A stretch of 64,000 nt of DNA. It comes from Antedon mediterranea (Eukaryota > Echinodermata > Crinoidea > Comatulida > Antedonidae). Within the stretch, counting starts at the first letter, position 1. Each line of letters begins with the position of its first letter. The position numbers were made by a program, and so were the translations under genes. The stretch is taken from NCBI RefSeq assembly GCF_964355755.1, contig NC_092677.1, positions 21,610,101-21,674,100 on the forward strand. Direction: 5' to 3'. This document shows positions 1 through 10,920 of this stretch, piece after piece. A model generated the notes under the pieces. It worked only from the letters and a program-made list of their open reading frames with translations, had not been told where the DNA came from and did no database searches.

Positions 1-259
1 AAGAGCTGATAATAGTCTATTTATATGAAATGAATGATCAATCAATGAAAAATAATGCCATGCAACTTTGTTTCTGATTTTAAAAAATATCCATTTGTTT
101 AGGCCTGACATTCACAACCCTAAAAAATATCTCATTTTCAAAAAAAATATTTATTTTCAATAAGAAAAAAAAAAGCAATATCCCTAGAGGTTCGAACCCA
201 CTACTGCGAGAACTCAAACCTGAGCATTACCCGTTACGCCTCAAACCAGTAGATGACTG
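1..259 (-). repeat. Class A monomer (example)
   Basis: Marked on the plus strand by CTACTGCGAGAACTC and by CGTTACGCCTCAAACCAG. The B-box is intact (189-198 on the minus strand), but the A-box complement at 230-241 gives AGGCGTAACGGG, so the invariant first T is lost. This particular copy has an ATATCCATTTG and CATTCACAACC sub-variant that reappears at 3901, 8560, 16360, 18200, 21060, 48650, 54890 and 60600, always after a class C monomer. Confidence 0.8.
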
Positions 260-520
260 AAGAGCTGATAATACTCTATTTATATGAAATTAATAATAAA
301 TCAATGAAAAATAATGCCATGCAACTTTGTTTCTGATTTTAAAAAAGGTTCACTTGTTTAGGCCTGACATTTACAACCCTCAAAATATCTCACTTTCAAA
401 AACAATATTTATTTTAAATAAAAAAAAAAAGAAACAAAATATCCGTAGAGGATCGAACCCACTAGTGAGAGCACTCAAACTTGAGCATTACCCGTTACGC
501 CTCAAACCAGTAGATGACTG
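260..520 (-). repeat. Class B monomer (example)
   Basis: Marked by TTAATAATAAATCAATG, GGTTCACTTG, TATTTTAAATAAAA, GAAACAAAATATCCGTAG and GGATCGAACCCACTAGTGAG. On the minus strand the box reads GGTTCGATCC, an intact B-box core. Class B usually follows class A, giving A-B dimers of about 522 bp, most regularly at 16-24.7 kb. Some copies carry GCACTCATACTTGAG (2552, 19716, 22590 and 23899), a useful marker of shared descent. Confidence 0.8.
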
Positions 521-780
521 AAGAGCTGCTAATACTCTATTTATATGAAATAAATAATAAATCAATGAAAAATAATGCCATGCAACTTTGTTTCTGATTT
601 TAAAAAAGGTCCACTTGTTTAGGCCTGACATTTACAACCCTCAAAATATCTCACTTTCAAAAACCATATTTATTTTCAATTTAAAAAAAAAAGAAAAAAA
701 TATCCCTAGAGGTTCGACCCACTACTCAGAGCACTCAAAACTGAGCATTACCCGTTACGCCACAAACCAGTAGATGACTG
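521..780 (-). repeat. Class C monomer with one-base B-box deletion (example)
   Basis: Marked by ACCATATTTATTTTCAATTT, TATCCCTAGAGG and GGTTCGACCCACTACTCAGAG. One A is missing from TTCGAACCC (711-720), so the minus-strand box reads GGGTCGAACC and loses one T of the invariant TT of the T-loop. The A-box (751-762, minus strand) is perfect. The same deletion is present in all class C copies, so it predates their amplification. Confidence 0.8.
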
Positions 781-1972
781 AAGAGCTGATAATAGTCTAT
801 TTATATGAAATGAATGATCAATCAATGAAAAATAATGCCATGCAACTTTGTTTCTGATTTAAAAAAAGGTCCACTTGTTTAGGCCTGACATTTACAACCC
901 TCAAACTATCTCACTTTCAAAAACCATATTTATTTTAAATTTAAAAAAAAAAGAAAAAAAATATTCGTAGAGGTTCGAACCCACCACTGCGAGAACTCAA
1001 ACCTGAGCACTACCAGTTACGCTACAAACCAGTAGATGACTGAAGAGCTGATAATAGTCTATTTATATGAAATTAATAATAAATCAATGAAAAATAATGC
1101 CATGCAACTTTCTTTCTGATTTTAAAAAAGGTTCACTTGTTTAGGCCTGACATTTACAACCCTCAAAATATCTCACTTTCAAAAACAATATTTATTTAAA
1201 AAAAAAAAAAAAAAACAAAATCTTCGTAGAGGTTCGAACCCACTAGTGAGAGAACTCAAACTTGAGCATTACCCGTTACGCCACAAACCAGTAGATGACT
1301 GAAGAGCTGATAATACTCTATTTATATGAAATAAATAATAAATCAATGAAAAATAATGCCATGCAACTTTGTTTCTGATTTTAAAAAAGGTCCACTTGTT
1401 TAGGCCTGACATTTACAACCCTCAAAATATCTCACTTTAAAAAACCATATTTATTTTCAAATTAAAAAAAAAAGAAAAAAATATCCCTAGAGGTTCGACC
1501 CACTACTCAGAGCACTCAAAACTGAGCATTACCCGTTACGCCACAAACCAGTAGATGACTGAAGAGCTGATAATAGTCTATTTATATGAAATGAATGATC
1601 AATCAATGAAAAATAATGCCATGCAACTTTGTTTCTGATTTAAAAAAAGGTTCACTTGTATAGGCCTGACATTTACAACCCTAAAAATATCTCACTTTCA
1701 AAAACAATATTTATTTTCAATTTTAAAAAAAAAATCCCTAGAGGTTCGAACCCACTACTGAGAGAACTCAAACCTGAGAATTATCCGTTACGCCACCAAC
1801 CAGTAGGTGACTGAGGAGCTGATAATAGTCTATTTATATGAAATGAATGATCAATCAATGAAAAATAATGCCATGAAGCTTTGTTTCTGATTTTAAAAAA
1901 GGTTCACTTGTTTTGGCCTGACATTTACAACCCTCAAAATATCTCACTTTCAAAAACAATATTTTTTCAATT

Positions 1973-1993
1973 AAAAAAAAAAAAGAAATAAAA
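1973..1993 (-). terminator. T-run, likely pol III terminator (representative)
   Basis: On the minus strand the tRNA-like segment ends about where TTTT begins (1993-1990), followed by a run of twelve T (1984-1973). Runs of four or more T on the sense strand terminate pol III. Every monomer has an equivalent run, 10-25 long, in the same place. It is the most length-variable part of the monomer. Confidence 0.45.
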
Positions 1994-2003
1994 TATCAGT
2001 AGA

Positions 2004-2013
2004 GGTTCGAACC
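2004..2013 (-). promoter_or_regulatory. B-box-like internal promoter element (representative)
   Basis: The minus strand reads GGTTCGAACC, matching the core of the tRNA B-box (GGTTCGANNCC) except the last C, which is T. It is the T-loop of the tRNA-like segment, with T54-T55-C56-G57-A58 in order. About 31 bp separate it from the A-box, within the range of ordinary tRNA genes. The flanking T-stem is weak: GTGGG against CTCTA keeps only the inner pairs. Confidence 0.5.
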
Positions 2014-2044
2014 CACTAGTGAGAGCACTCAAACTTGAGCATTA

Positions 2045-2056
2045 CCCGTTACGCCA
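2045..2056 (-). promoter_or_regulatory. A-box-like internal promoter element (representative)
   Basis: The minus strand reads TGGCGTAACGGG, which fits the tRNA A-box consensus TRGYNNARNNGG at every constrained position. It forms the 5' half of a good D-arm: GCGT pairs with ATGC through one G:U pair, around an eight-base AACGGGTA loop. Class A monomers have AGGCGTAACGGG instead, losing the first T. Class D copies ending CCCGCTACGCC give TGGCGTAGCGGG, still a match. Class N has lost a base here. Confidence 0.5.
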
Positions 2057-2090
2057 CAAACCAGTAGATGACTGAATAGCTGATAATAGT

Positions 2091-2099
2091 CTATTTATA
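2091..2099 (-). promoter_or_regulatory. TATA box of the satellite unit (representative)
   Basis: The minus strand reads TATAAATAG, the complement of plus-strand CTATTTATA. It lies 27 bp upstream of the first base of the tRNA-like segment (2063), so its centre is near -32, the usual distance for a TATA box directing pol III or pol II initiation. The motif is kept in almost all monomers. Exceptions are class O, where the plus strand reads CTATATATATG, and the Q-type junction at 12229, 15350, 26040 and 58289, where it reads CCATTTATATG. Placement is seen directly; promoter activity is inferred. Confidence 0.5.
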
Positions 2100-5000
2100 T
2101 GAAATGAATGATCAATCAATGAAAAATAATGCCATGCAACTTTGTTTCTGATTTTAAAAAAGGTTCACTTGTTTAGGCCTGATATTTACAACCCTCAAAA
2201 TATCTCACTTTCAAAAACCATATTTATTTTCAATTTTAAAAAAAAAGAAAAAAAATATCCCTAGAGGTTCAACCCACTACTCAGAGCACTCAAACCTGAG
2301 CATTACCCGTTACGCCACAAACCAGTAGATGAATGAAGAGCTGATAATAGTCTATTTATATGAAATGAATGATCAATCAATGAAAATAATGCCATGCAAC
2401 TTTGTTTCTGATTTTAAAAAAGGTCCACTTGTTTAGGCCTGACATTTACAACCCTCAAAATATCTCACTTTCAAAAACAATATTTATTTTAAATAAAAAA
2501 AAAAAAAGAAACAAAATATCCGTAGAGGATCGAACCCACTAGTGAGAGCACTCATACTTGAGCATTACCCGTTACGCCTCAAACCAGTAGATGACTGAAG
2601 AGCTGCTAATACTCTATTTATATGAAATAAATAATAAATCAATGAAAAATAATGCCATGCAACTTTGTTTCTGATTTTAAAAAAGGTCCACTTGTTTAGG
2701 CCTGACATTTACAACCCTCAAAATATCTCACTTTCAAAAACAATATTTATTTTCAATAAAAAAAAAAAAAAAAAATATTCGTAGAGGTTCGAACCCACTA
2801 CTGCGAGAACTCAAACCTGAGCATTACCCGTTACGCCTCAAACCAGTAGATGACTGAAGAGCTGATAATACTCTATTTATATGAAATTAATAATAAATCA
2901 ATGAAAAATAATGCCATGCAACTTTGTTTCTGATTTTAAAAAAGGTCCACTTGTTTAGGCCTGACATTTACAACCCTCAAAATATCTCGCTTTCAAAAAC
3001 AATATTTATTTTCAATTAAAAAAAAAAGAAAAAAAATATTAGTAGAGGTTCGAACCCACTACTGCGAGAACTCAAACCTGAGCACTACCGGTTACGCCAC
3101 AAACCAGTAGATGACTGAAGAGCTGATAACAGTCTATTTATATGAAATGAATGATCCATCAATGTAAAATGATGTTATGCAACTTTGTTTCTGATTTTTA
3201 AAAAAGGTCCACTTGTTTAGGCCTGACATTTACAACCCTCAAAATATCTCACTTTCAAAAACAATATTTATTTTCAATTTAAAAAAAAAAGAAAAAAAGT
3301 ATCCCTAGAGGTTCGACCCACTACTCAGAGCACTCAAACCTGAGCATTACTTGTTACGCCACAAACCAGTAGATAACTGAAGAGCTGATAATAGTCTATT
3401 TATATGGAATTAATGATAAATCAATGAAAAATAATGCCATGCAACTTTGTTTCTGATTTTAAAAAAGGTCCACTTGTTTAGGCCTGACATTTACAACCCT
3501 CAAAATATCTCACTTTCAAAAACAATATTTTTTTCAATAAAAAAAAAAAAAAAAAAAATATTCGTGGAGGTTCGAACCCACTACTGCGAGAACTCAAACC
3601 TGAGCATTACCCGATACGCCTCAAACCAGTAGATGACTGAAGAGCTGATAATACTCTATTTATATGAAATTAATAATAAATCAATGAAAAATAATGCCAT
3701 GCAACTTTGTTTCTGATTTTAAAAGAGGTTCACTTGTTTAGGCCTGACATTTACAACTCTCAAAATATCTCACTTTCAAAAACAATATTTATTTTAAATA
3801 AAAAAAAAAAAGAAACAAAATATCCCTAGAGGTTCGACCCACTACTCAGAGCACTCAAACCTGAGCATTACCCGTTACGCCACTAACCAGTAGATGACTG
3901 AAGAGCTGATAATAGTCTATTTATATGAAATGAATGATCAATCAATGAAAAATAATGCCATGCAACTTTGTTTCTGATTTTAAAAAATATCCATTTGTTT
4001 AGGCCTGACATTCACAACCCTAAAAAATATCTCATTTTCAAAAAAAATATTTATTTTCAATAAGAAAAAAAAGCAATATCCCTAGAGGTTCGAACCCACT
4101 ACTGCGAGAACTCAAACCTGAGCATTACCCGTCACGCCTCAAACCAGTAGATGACTGAAGAGCTGCTAATACTCTATTTATATGAAATAAATAATAAATC
4201 AATGAAAAATAATGCCATGCAACTTTGTTTCTGATTTTAAAAAATGTCCACTTGTTTAGGCCTGACATTTACAACCCTCAAAATATCTCACTTTCAAAAA
4301 CAATATTTATTTTCAATAAAAAAAAAAAAAAAAAAATATTCGTAGAGGTTCGAACCCACTACTGCGAGAACTCAAACCTGAGCATTACCCGTTACGCCTC
4401 AAACCAGTAGATGACTGAAGAGCTGATAATACTCTATTTATATGAAATTAATAATAAATCAATGAAAAATAATGCCATGCAACTTTGTTTCTGATTTTAA
4501 AAAAGGTTCACTTGTTTAGGCCTGACATTTACAACCCTCAAAATATCTCACTTTCAAAAACAATATTTATTTTAAATTAAAAAAAAAAAAGAAAAAAAAT
4601 ATCCGTAGAGGATCGAACCCACTAGTGAGAGCACTCAAACTTGAGCATTACCCGTTACGCCACAAATCAGTAGATGACTGAAGAGCTGATAATACTCTAT
4701 TTATATGAAATAAATAATAAATCAATGAAAAATAATGCCATGCAACTTTGTTTCTGATTTTAAAAAAGGTCCACTTGTTTAGGCCTGACATTTACAACCC
4801 TCAAAATATCTCACTTTCAAAAACAATATTTATTTTCAATAAAAAAAAAAAAAAAAAAATATTCGGAGAGGTTCGAACCCACTACTGAGAGAACTCAAAC
4901 CTGAGCATTATCCGTTACGCCACCAACCAGTAGGTGACTGAGGAGCTGATAATAGTCTATTTATATGAAATAAATGATCAATCAATGAAAAATAATGCCA

Positions 5001-8000
5001 TGAAACTTTGTTTCTGATTTTAAAAAAGGTTCACTTGTTTTGGCCTGACATTTACAACCCTCAAAATATCTCACTTTCAAAAACAATATTTTTTCAATTA
5101 AAAAAAAAAAAGAAATAAAATATCAGTAGAGGTTCGAACCCACTAGTGAGAGCACTCAAACTTGAGCATTACCCGTTACGCCACAAACCAGTAGATGACT
5201 GAAGAGCTGATAATAGTCTATTTATATGAAATGAATGATCAATCAATGAAAAATAATGCCATGCAACTTTGTTTCTGATTTTAAAAAAGGTCCACTTGTT
5301 TAGGCCTGACATTTACAACCCTCAAAATATCTCACTTTCAAAAACAATATTTATTTTCAATAAAAAAAAAAAAAAAAAAAATATTCGTAGAGGTTCGAAC
5401 CCACTACTGAGAGAACTCAAACCTGAGCATTATCCGTTACGCCACCAACCAGTAGGTGACTGAGGAGCTGATAATAGTCTATTTATATGAAATAAATGAT
5501 CAATCAATGAAAAATAATGCCATGAAACTTTGTTTCTGATTTTAAAAAAGGTTCACTTGTTTTGGCCTGACATTTACAACCCTCAAAATATCTCACTTTC
5601 AAAAACAATATTTTTTCAATTAAAAAAAAAAAAGAAATAAAATATCAGTAGAGGTTCGAACCCACTAGTGAGAGCACTCAAACTTGAGCATTACCCGTTA
5701 CGCCACAAACCAGTAGATGACTGAAGAGCTGATAATAGTCTATTTATATGAAATGAATGATCAATCAATGAAAAATAATGCCATGCAACTTTGTTTCTGA
5801 TTTTAAAAAAGGTTCACTTGTTTAGGCCTGATATTTACAACCCTCAAAATATCTCACTTTCAAAAACCATATTTATTTTCAATTTAAAAAAAGAAGAAAA
5901 AAAATATCCCTAGAGGTTCGACCCACTACTCAGAGCACTCAAACCTGAGCATTACCCGTTAGGCCACAAACCAGTAGATGAATGAAGAGCTGATAATAGT
6001 CTATTTATATGAAATGAATGATCAATCAATGAAAATAATGCCATGCAACTTTGTTTCTGATTTTAAAAAAGGTCCACTTGTTTAGGCCTGACATTTACAA
6101 CCCTCAAAATATCTCACTTTCAAAAACAATATTTATTTTCAATTAAAAAAAAAAGAAAAAAAATATCCCTAGAGGTTCGACCCACTACTCAGAGCACTCA
6201 AACCTGAGCATTACTCGTTACGCCACAAACCAGTAGATGACTGAAGAGCTGGTAATAGTCTATTTATATGAAATGAATTATCAATCAATGAAAAATAATG
6301 CCATGCAACTTTGTTTCTGATTTTAAAAAAGATCCATTTGTTTAGGCCTGACATTTACAACCCTAAAAAATATCTCATTTTCAAAAAAAATATTTATTTT
6401 CAATAAGAAAAAAAAAAGCAATATCCCTAGAGGTTGGAACCCGCTACTTAGAGCACTCAAACCTGGGTATTACCCGTTACGCCACAAACCAGTAGATGAC
6501 TGAAGAGCTGATAATAGTCTATTTATATGAAATGAATGATCAATCAATGAAAAATAATGCCATGCAACTTTGTTTCTGATTTTAAAAAAGGTCCACTTGT
6601 TTAGGCCTGACATTTACAACCCTCAAAATATCTCACTTTCAAAAACCATATTTATTTTCAATTTAAAAAAAAAAGAAAAAAAATATCCCTAGAGGTTCGA
6701 CCCACTACTCAGAGCACTCAAAACTGAGCATTACCCGTTACGCCACAAACCAGTAGATGACTGAAGAGCTGATAATAGTCTATTTATATGAAATAAATGA
6801 TCAATCAATGAAAAATAATGCCATGCAACTTTGTTTCTGATTTAAAAAAAGGTTCACTTGTTTAGGCCTGACATTTACAACCCTAAAAATATCTCACTTT
6901 CAAAAACAATATTTATTTTCAATTTAAAAAAAAAAAATCTAGAGGTTCGAACCCACTACTGAGAGAACTCAAACCTGAGCATTATCCGTTACGCCACCAA
7001 CCAGTAGGTGACTGAGGAGCTGATAATAGTCTATTTATATGAAATGAATGATCAATCAATGAAAAATAATGCCATGCAACTTTGTTTCTGATTTTAAAAA
7101 AGGTTCACTTGTTTTGGCCTGACATTTACAACCCTCAAAATATCTCACTTTCAAAAACAATATTTTTTCAATTAAAAAAAAAAAGAAATAAAATATCAGT
7201 AGAGGTTCGAACCCACTAGTGAGAGCACTCAAACTTGAGCATTACCCATTACGCCACAAAAAAATAGATGACTGAAGAGCTGACAATACTCTATTTATAT
7301 GAAATAAATAATAAATCAATGAAAAATAATGCCATGCAACTTTGTTTCTGATTTTTAAAAAGGTCCACTTGTTTAGGCCTGACATTTACAACCCTCAAAC
7401 TATCTCACTTTCAAAAACCATATTTATTTTAAATTTAAAAAAAAAAAGAAAAAAAATATTCGTAGAGGTTCGAACCCACCACTGCGAGAACTCAAACCTG
7501 AGCACTACCAGTTACGCTACAAACCAGTAGATGACTGAAGAGCTGATAATAGTCTATTTATATGAAATTAATAATAAATCAATGAAAAATAATGCCATGC
7601 AACTTTCTTTCTGATTTTAAAAAAGGTTCACTTGTTTAGGCCTGACATTTACAACCCTCAAAATATCTTACTTTCAAAAACAATATTTATTTAAAAAAAA
7701 AAAAAAAAGAAACAAAATCTCCGTAGAGGATCGAACCCACTAGTGAGAGCACTCAAACTTGAGCATTACCCGTTACGCCACAAACCAGTAGATAACTGAA
7801 GAGCTGATAATAGTCTATTTATATGAAATGAATGATCAATGAATGAAAAATAATGCCATGCAACTTTGTTTCTGATTTTAAAAAAGGTCCAGTTGTTTAG
7901 GCCTGACATTTACAACCCTCAAAATATCTCACTTTCAAAAACAATATTTTTTTCAATAAAAAAAAAAAAGAAAAAAAATATTCGTAGAGGTTCAAACCCA

Positions 8001-8320
8001 CTACTGCGAGAACTCAAACCTGAGCATTACCCGTTACGCCTCAAACCAGTAGATGACTGAAGAGCTGATAATACTCTATTTATATGAAATTAATAATAAA
8101 TCAATGAAAAATGATGCAATGCAACTTTGTTTCTGATTTTAAAAAAGGTTCACTTGTTTAGGCCTGACATTTACAACCCTCAAAATATCTCACTTTCAAA
8201 AACAATATTTATTTTAAATAAAAAAAAAAAGAAACAAAATACCCGTAGAGGTTCGAACCCACTAGTGAGAGCACTCAAATTTGAGCATTATCCGTTACGC
8301 CACAAACCAGTAGATGACTG

Positions 8321-8566
8321 AAGAGCTGACAATACTCTATTTATATGAAATAAATAATAAATCAATGAAAAATAATGCCATGCAACTTTGTTTCTGATTT
8401 GTTTAGGCCTGAAATTTACAACCCTCAAAATATCTCATTTTCAAAAACCATATTTATTTTCAATTTAAAAAAAAAAGAAAAAAAAAAATCCCTAGAGGTT
8501 CGACCCACTACTCAGAGCACTCAAACCTGAGCATTACCCGTTACGCCACAAACCAGTAGATGACTG
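8321..8566 (-). repeat. Short monomer with internal deletion
   Basis: A 246-bp class C monomer. At about 8397 the sequence runs from TTTCTGATTT directly into GTTTAGGCCTG, missing the TAAAAAAGGTCCACTT stretch present in all neighbours. Short TT repeats at the two edges suggest slippage or microhomology deletion. The tRNA-like half is unaffected. Confidence 0.8.
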
Positions 8567-9605
8567 AAGAGCTGATAATAGTCTATTTATATGAAATGAA
8601 TGATCAATCAATGAAAAATAATGCCATGCTACTTTGTTTCTGATTTTAAAAAATATCCATTTGTTTAGGCCTGACATTTACAACCCTAAAAAATATCTCA
8701 TTTTCAAAAAAAATATTTATTTTCAATAAGAAAAAAAAAGGCAATATCCCTAGAGGTTCGAACCCACTACTGCGAGAACTCAAACCTGAGCATTACCCGT
8801 TACGCCTCAAACCAGTAGATGACTGAAGAGCTGATAATACTCTATTTATATGAAATTAATAATAAATCAATGAAAAATAATGCCATGCAACTTTGTTTCT
8901 GATTTTAAAAAAGGTCCACTTGTTTAGGCCTGACATTTACAACCCTCAAAATATCTCCCTTTCAAAAACCATATTTATTTTCAATTTAAAAAAAAAAGAA
9001 AAAAAATATCCCTAGAGGTTCGACCCACTACTCAGAGCACTCAAAATTGAGCATTACCCGTTACGCCACAAACCAGTAGATGACTGAAGAGCTGATAATA
9101 GTCTATTTATATGAAATGAATGATCAATCAATGAAAAATAATGCCATGCAACTTTGTTTCTGATTTAAAAAAAGGTTCACTTGTTTTGGCCTGACATTTA
9201 CAACCCTCAAAATATCTCACTTTCAAAAACAATATTTTTTCAATTAAAAAAAAAAGAAATAAAATATCAGTAGAGGTTTGAACCCACTAGTGAGAGCACT
9301 CAAACTTGGGCATTACCCGCTACGCCACAAACCAGTAGATGACTGAAGAGCTGATAATACTCTATTTATATGAAATAAATAATAAATCAATGAAAAATAA
9401 TGCCATGCAACTTTGTTTCTGATTTTAAAAAAGGTTCATTTGTTTAGGCCTGTCATTTACAACCCTCAAAATATCTCACCTTAAAAAAAAATATTTATTT
9501 TCAATAAAAAAAAAAGAAAAGAAAAATCCCTAGAGGTTCGAACCCATTACTGCGAGCACTCACACTTGAGCATTACCCGTTACGCCTCAAACCAGTAGAT
9601 GACTG

Positions 9606-9865
9606 AAGAGCTGATAATACTCTATTTATATGAAATGAATAATAAATCAATGAAAAATAATGCCATGCAACTTTGTTTCTGATTTTAAAAAAGGTTCACT
9701 TGTTTAGGCCTAACATTTACAACCCTCAAAATATCTCACCTTCAAAAACAATATTTATTTTCAAATAAAAAAAAAAGAAAAAAAATATCCCTAGAAGTTC
9801 GAACCCACTATTGAAATCACTCAAACCTGAGCATTAACCGTTCGCCGCAAACCATTTTATGACTG
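9606..9865 (-). repeat. Class N monomer with damaged A-box (example)
   Basis: Marked by TATTTTCAAATAAAA, CCTAGAAGTTCGAACCC, CACTATTGAAATCACTC and CCGTTCGCCGCAAACCATTT. The A-box region has lost a base (CCGTTCGCC instead of CCGTTACGCC), and the B-box loses its C61 because AGTTCGAACC replaces GGTTCGAACC. It normally sits between class M and class O. Other copies are near 11174, 14294, 25000, 27330, 37180, 46840, 49950 and 51760. Confidence 0.75.
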
Positions 9866-10920
9866 AAGAGCTGATAATAGTCTATTTATATGAAATGGAT
9901 GATCAATCAATGAAAAATAATGCCATGCAACTTTGTTTCTGATTTTAAAAAAGGTTCACTTGTTTAGGCCTGACATTTACAACCCTCAAAATATCTCAAT
10001 TTCAAAAACAATATTTATTTTAAATAAAAAAAAAAAAGAAACAAAATATCCGTAGAGGTTCGAACCCACTAGTGAGAGCACTCAAACTTGAGAATTACCC
10101 GTTACGCCACAAACCAGTAGATGACTGAAGAGCTGACAATACTCTATTTATATGAAATGAATGATCAATCAATGAAAAATAATGCCATTCAACTTTGTTT
10201 CTGATTTTAAAAAAGGTCCACTTGTTTAGGCCTGTCATTTACAACCCTCAAAATATCTCACCTTCAAAAAAAATATTTATTTTCAATAAAAAAAAAAAGA
10301 AAAGAAATATCCCTAGAGGTTCGAACCCACTACTGCGAGCACTCAAACTTGAGCATTACCCGTTACGCCTCAAACCAGTAGATGACTGAAGAGCTGATAA
10401 TACTCTATTTATATGAAATGAATAATAAATCAATGAAAAATAATGCCATGCAACTTTGTTTCTGATTTAAAAAAAGGTTCACTTGTTTAGGCCTGACATT
10501 TACAACCCTCAAAATATCTCACTTTCAAAAACAATATTTATTTTAAATAAAAAAAAAAAAAAGAAACAAAATATCCGTAGAGGATCGAACCCACTAGTGA
10601 GAGCACTCAAACTTGAGCATTACCCGTTACGCCACAAACCAGTAGATGACTGAAGAGCTGATAATACTCTATTTATATGAAATAAATAATAAATCAATGA
10701 AAAATAATGCCATGCAACTTTGTTTCTGATTTTAAAAAAGGTCCACTTGTTTAGGCCTGACATTTACAACCCTCAAAATATCTCACTTTCAAAAACAATA
10801 TTTATTTTCAATAAAAAAAAAAAAAAAAAATATTCGTAGAGGTTCGAACCCACTACTGCGAGAACTCAAACCTGAGCATTACCCGTTACGCCTCAAACCA
10901 GTAGATGACTGAAGAGCTGA

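Larger units (their letters stand above)
1990..2063 (-). ncRNA. Putative tRNA-like pol III RNA, one per monomer (representative)
   Basis: A segment of about 74 nt with tRNA-like spacing. Seen: D-arm GCGT/ATGC with a GG-containing loop, a T-loop with TTCGA, and 27 bases from position 26 to the end of the T-stem, allowing a four-base variable region. Not seen: a pairing acceptor stem (TGGTTTG against CTGATAT fails) or a canonical anticodon stem. In place of the latter most monomers have CTCA-GGTT-TGAG or CTCAA-GT-TTGAG, a tight hairpin. No anticodon can be assigned, and charging as a tRNA is unlikely. With TATA upstream and T-run downstream it is a plausible pol III transcript present more than 200 times. 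It may equally be a relic tRNA pseudogene carried passively by the satellite. Its origin from a tRNA gene is inferred. Confidence 0.4.
1814..2074 (-). repeat. Representative class D monomer with intact pol III-like signals
   Basis: A 261-bp monomer chosen because both internal boxes are intact. Class D is marked on the plus strand by TTGTTTTGGCCTGAC, a shortened ACAATATTTTTTCAATT, and AAATATCAGTAGAGG before the TTCGAACCC block. On the minus strand the order is: TATA box (2091-2099, in the neighbouring monomer), tRNA-like 5' end near 2063, A-box 2045-2056, B-box 2004-2013, T4 at 1990-1993 and T12 at 1973-1984. Further class D copies occur near 4957-5217, 7017-7277, 9150-9350, 36660-36920, 49430-49690 and 61120-61380, some with a CCCGCTACGCC change in the A-box. 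Confidence 0.85.

Noticed and set aside
327-521. Family of about 50 open frames of 60-71 codons on the plus strand, one per affected monomer, sharing VHLFRPDIYNPQNISLSK.
   Set aside because: They begin at TTG, the only nearby ATG (CCATGCAAC) is out of frame, they run through the poly-A tract as poly-lysine, and their second half shifts frame with A-run length. The pattern is explained by satellite conservation.
1990-2063. Functional tRNA with anticodon GAG (leucine) at the canonical position.
   Set aside because: TTGAGTT falls at the right distance after the D-arm, but the flanking five bases do not pair and the acceptor stem is absent.
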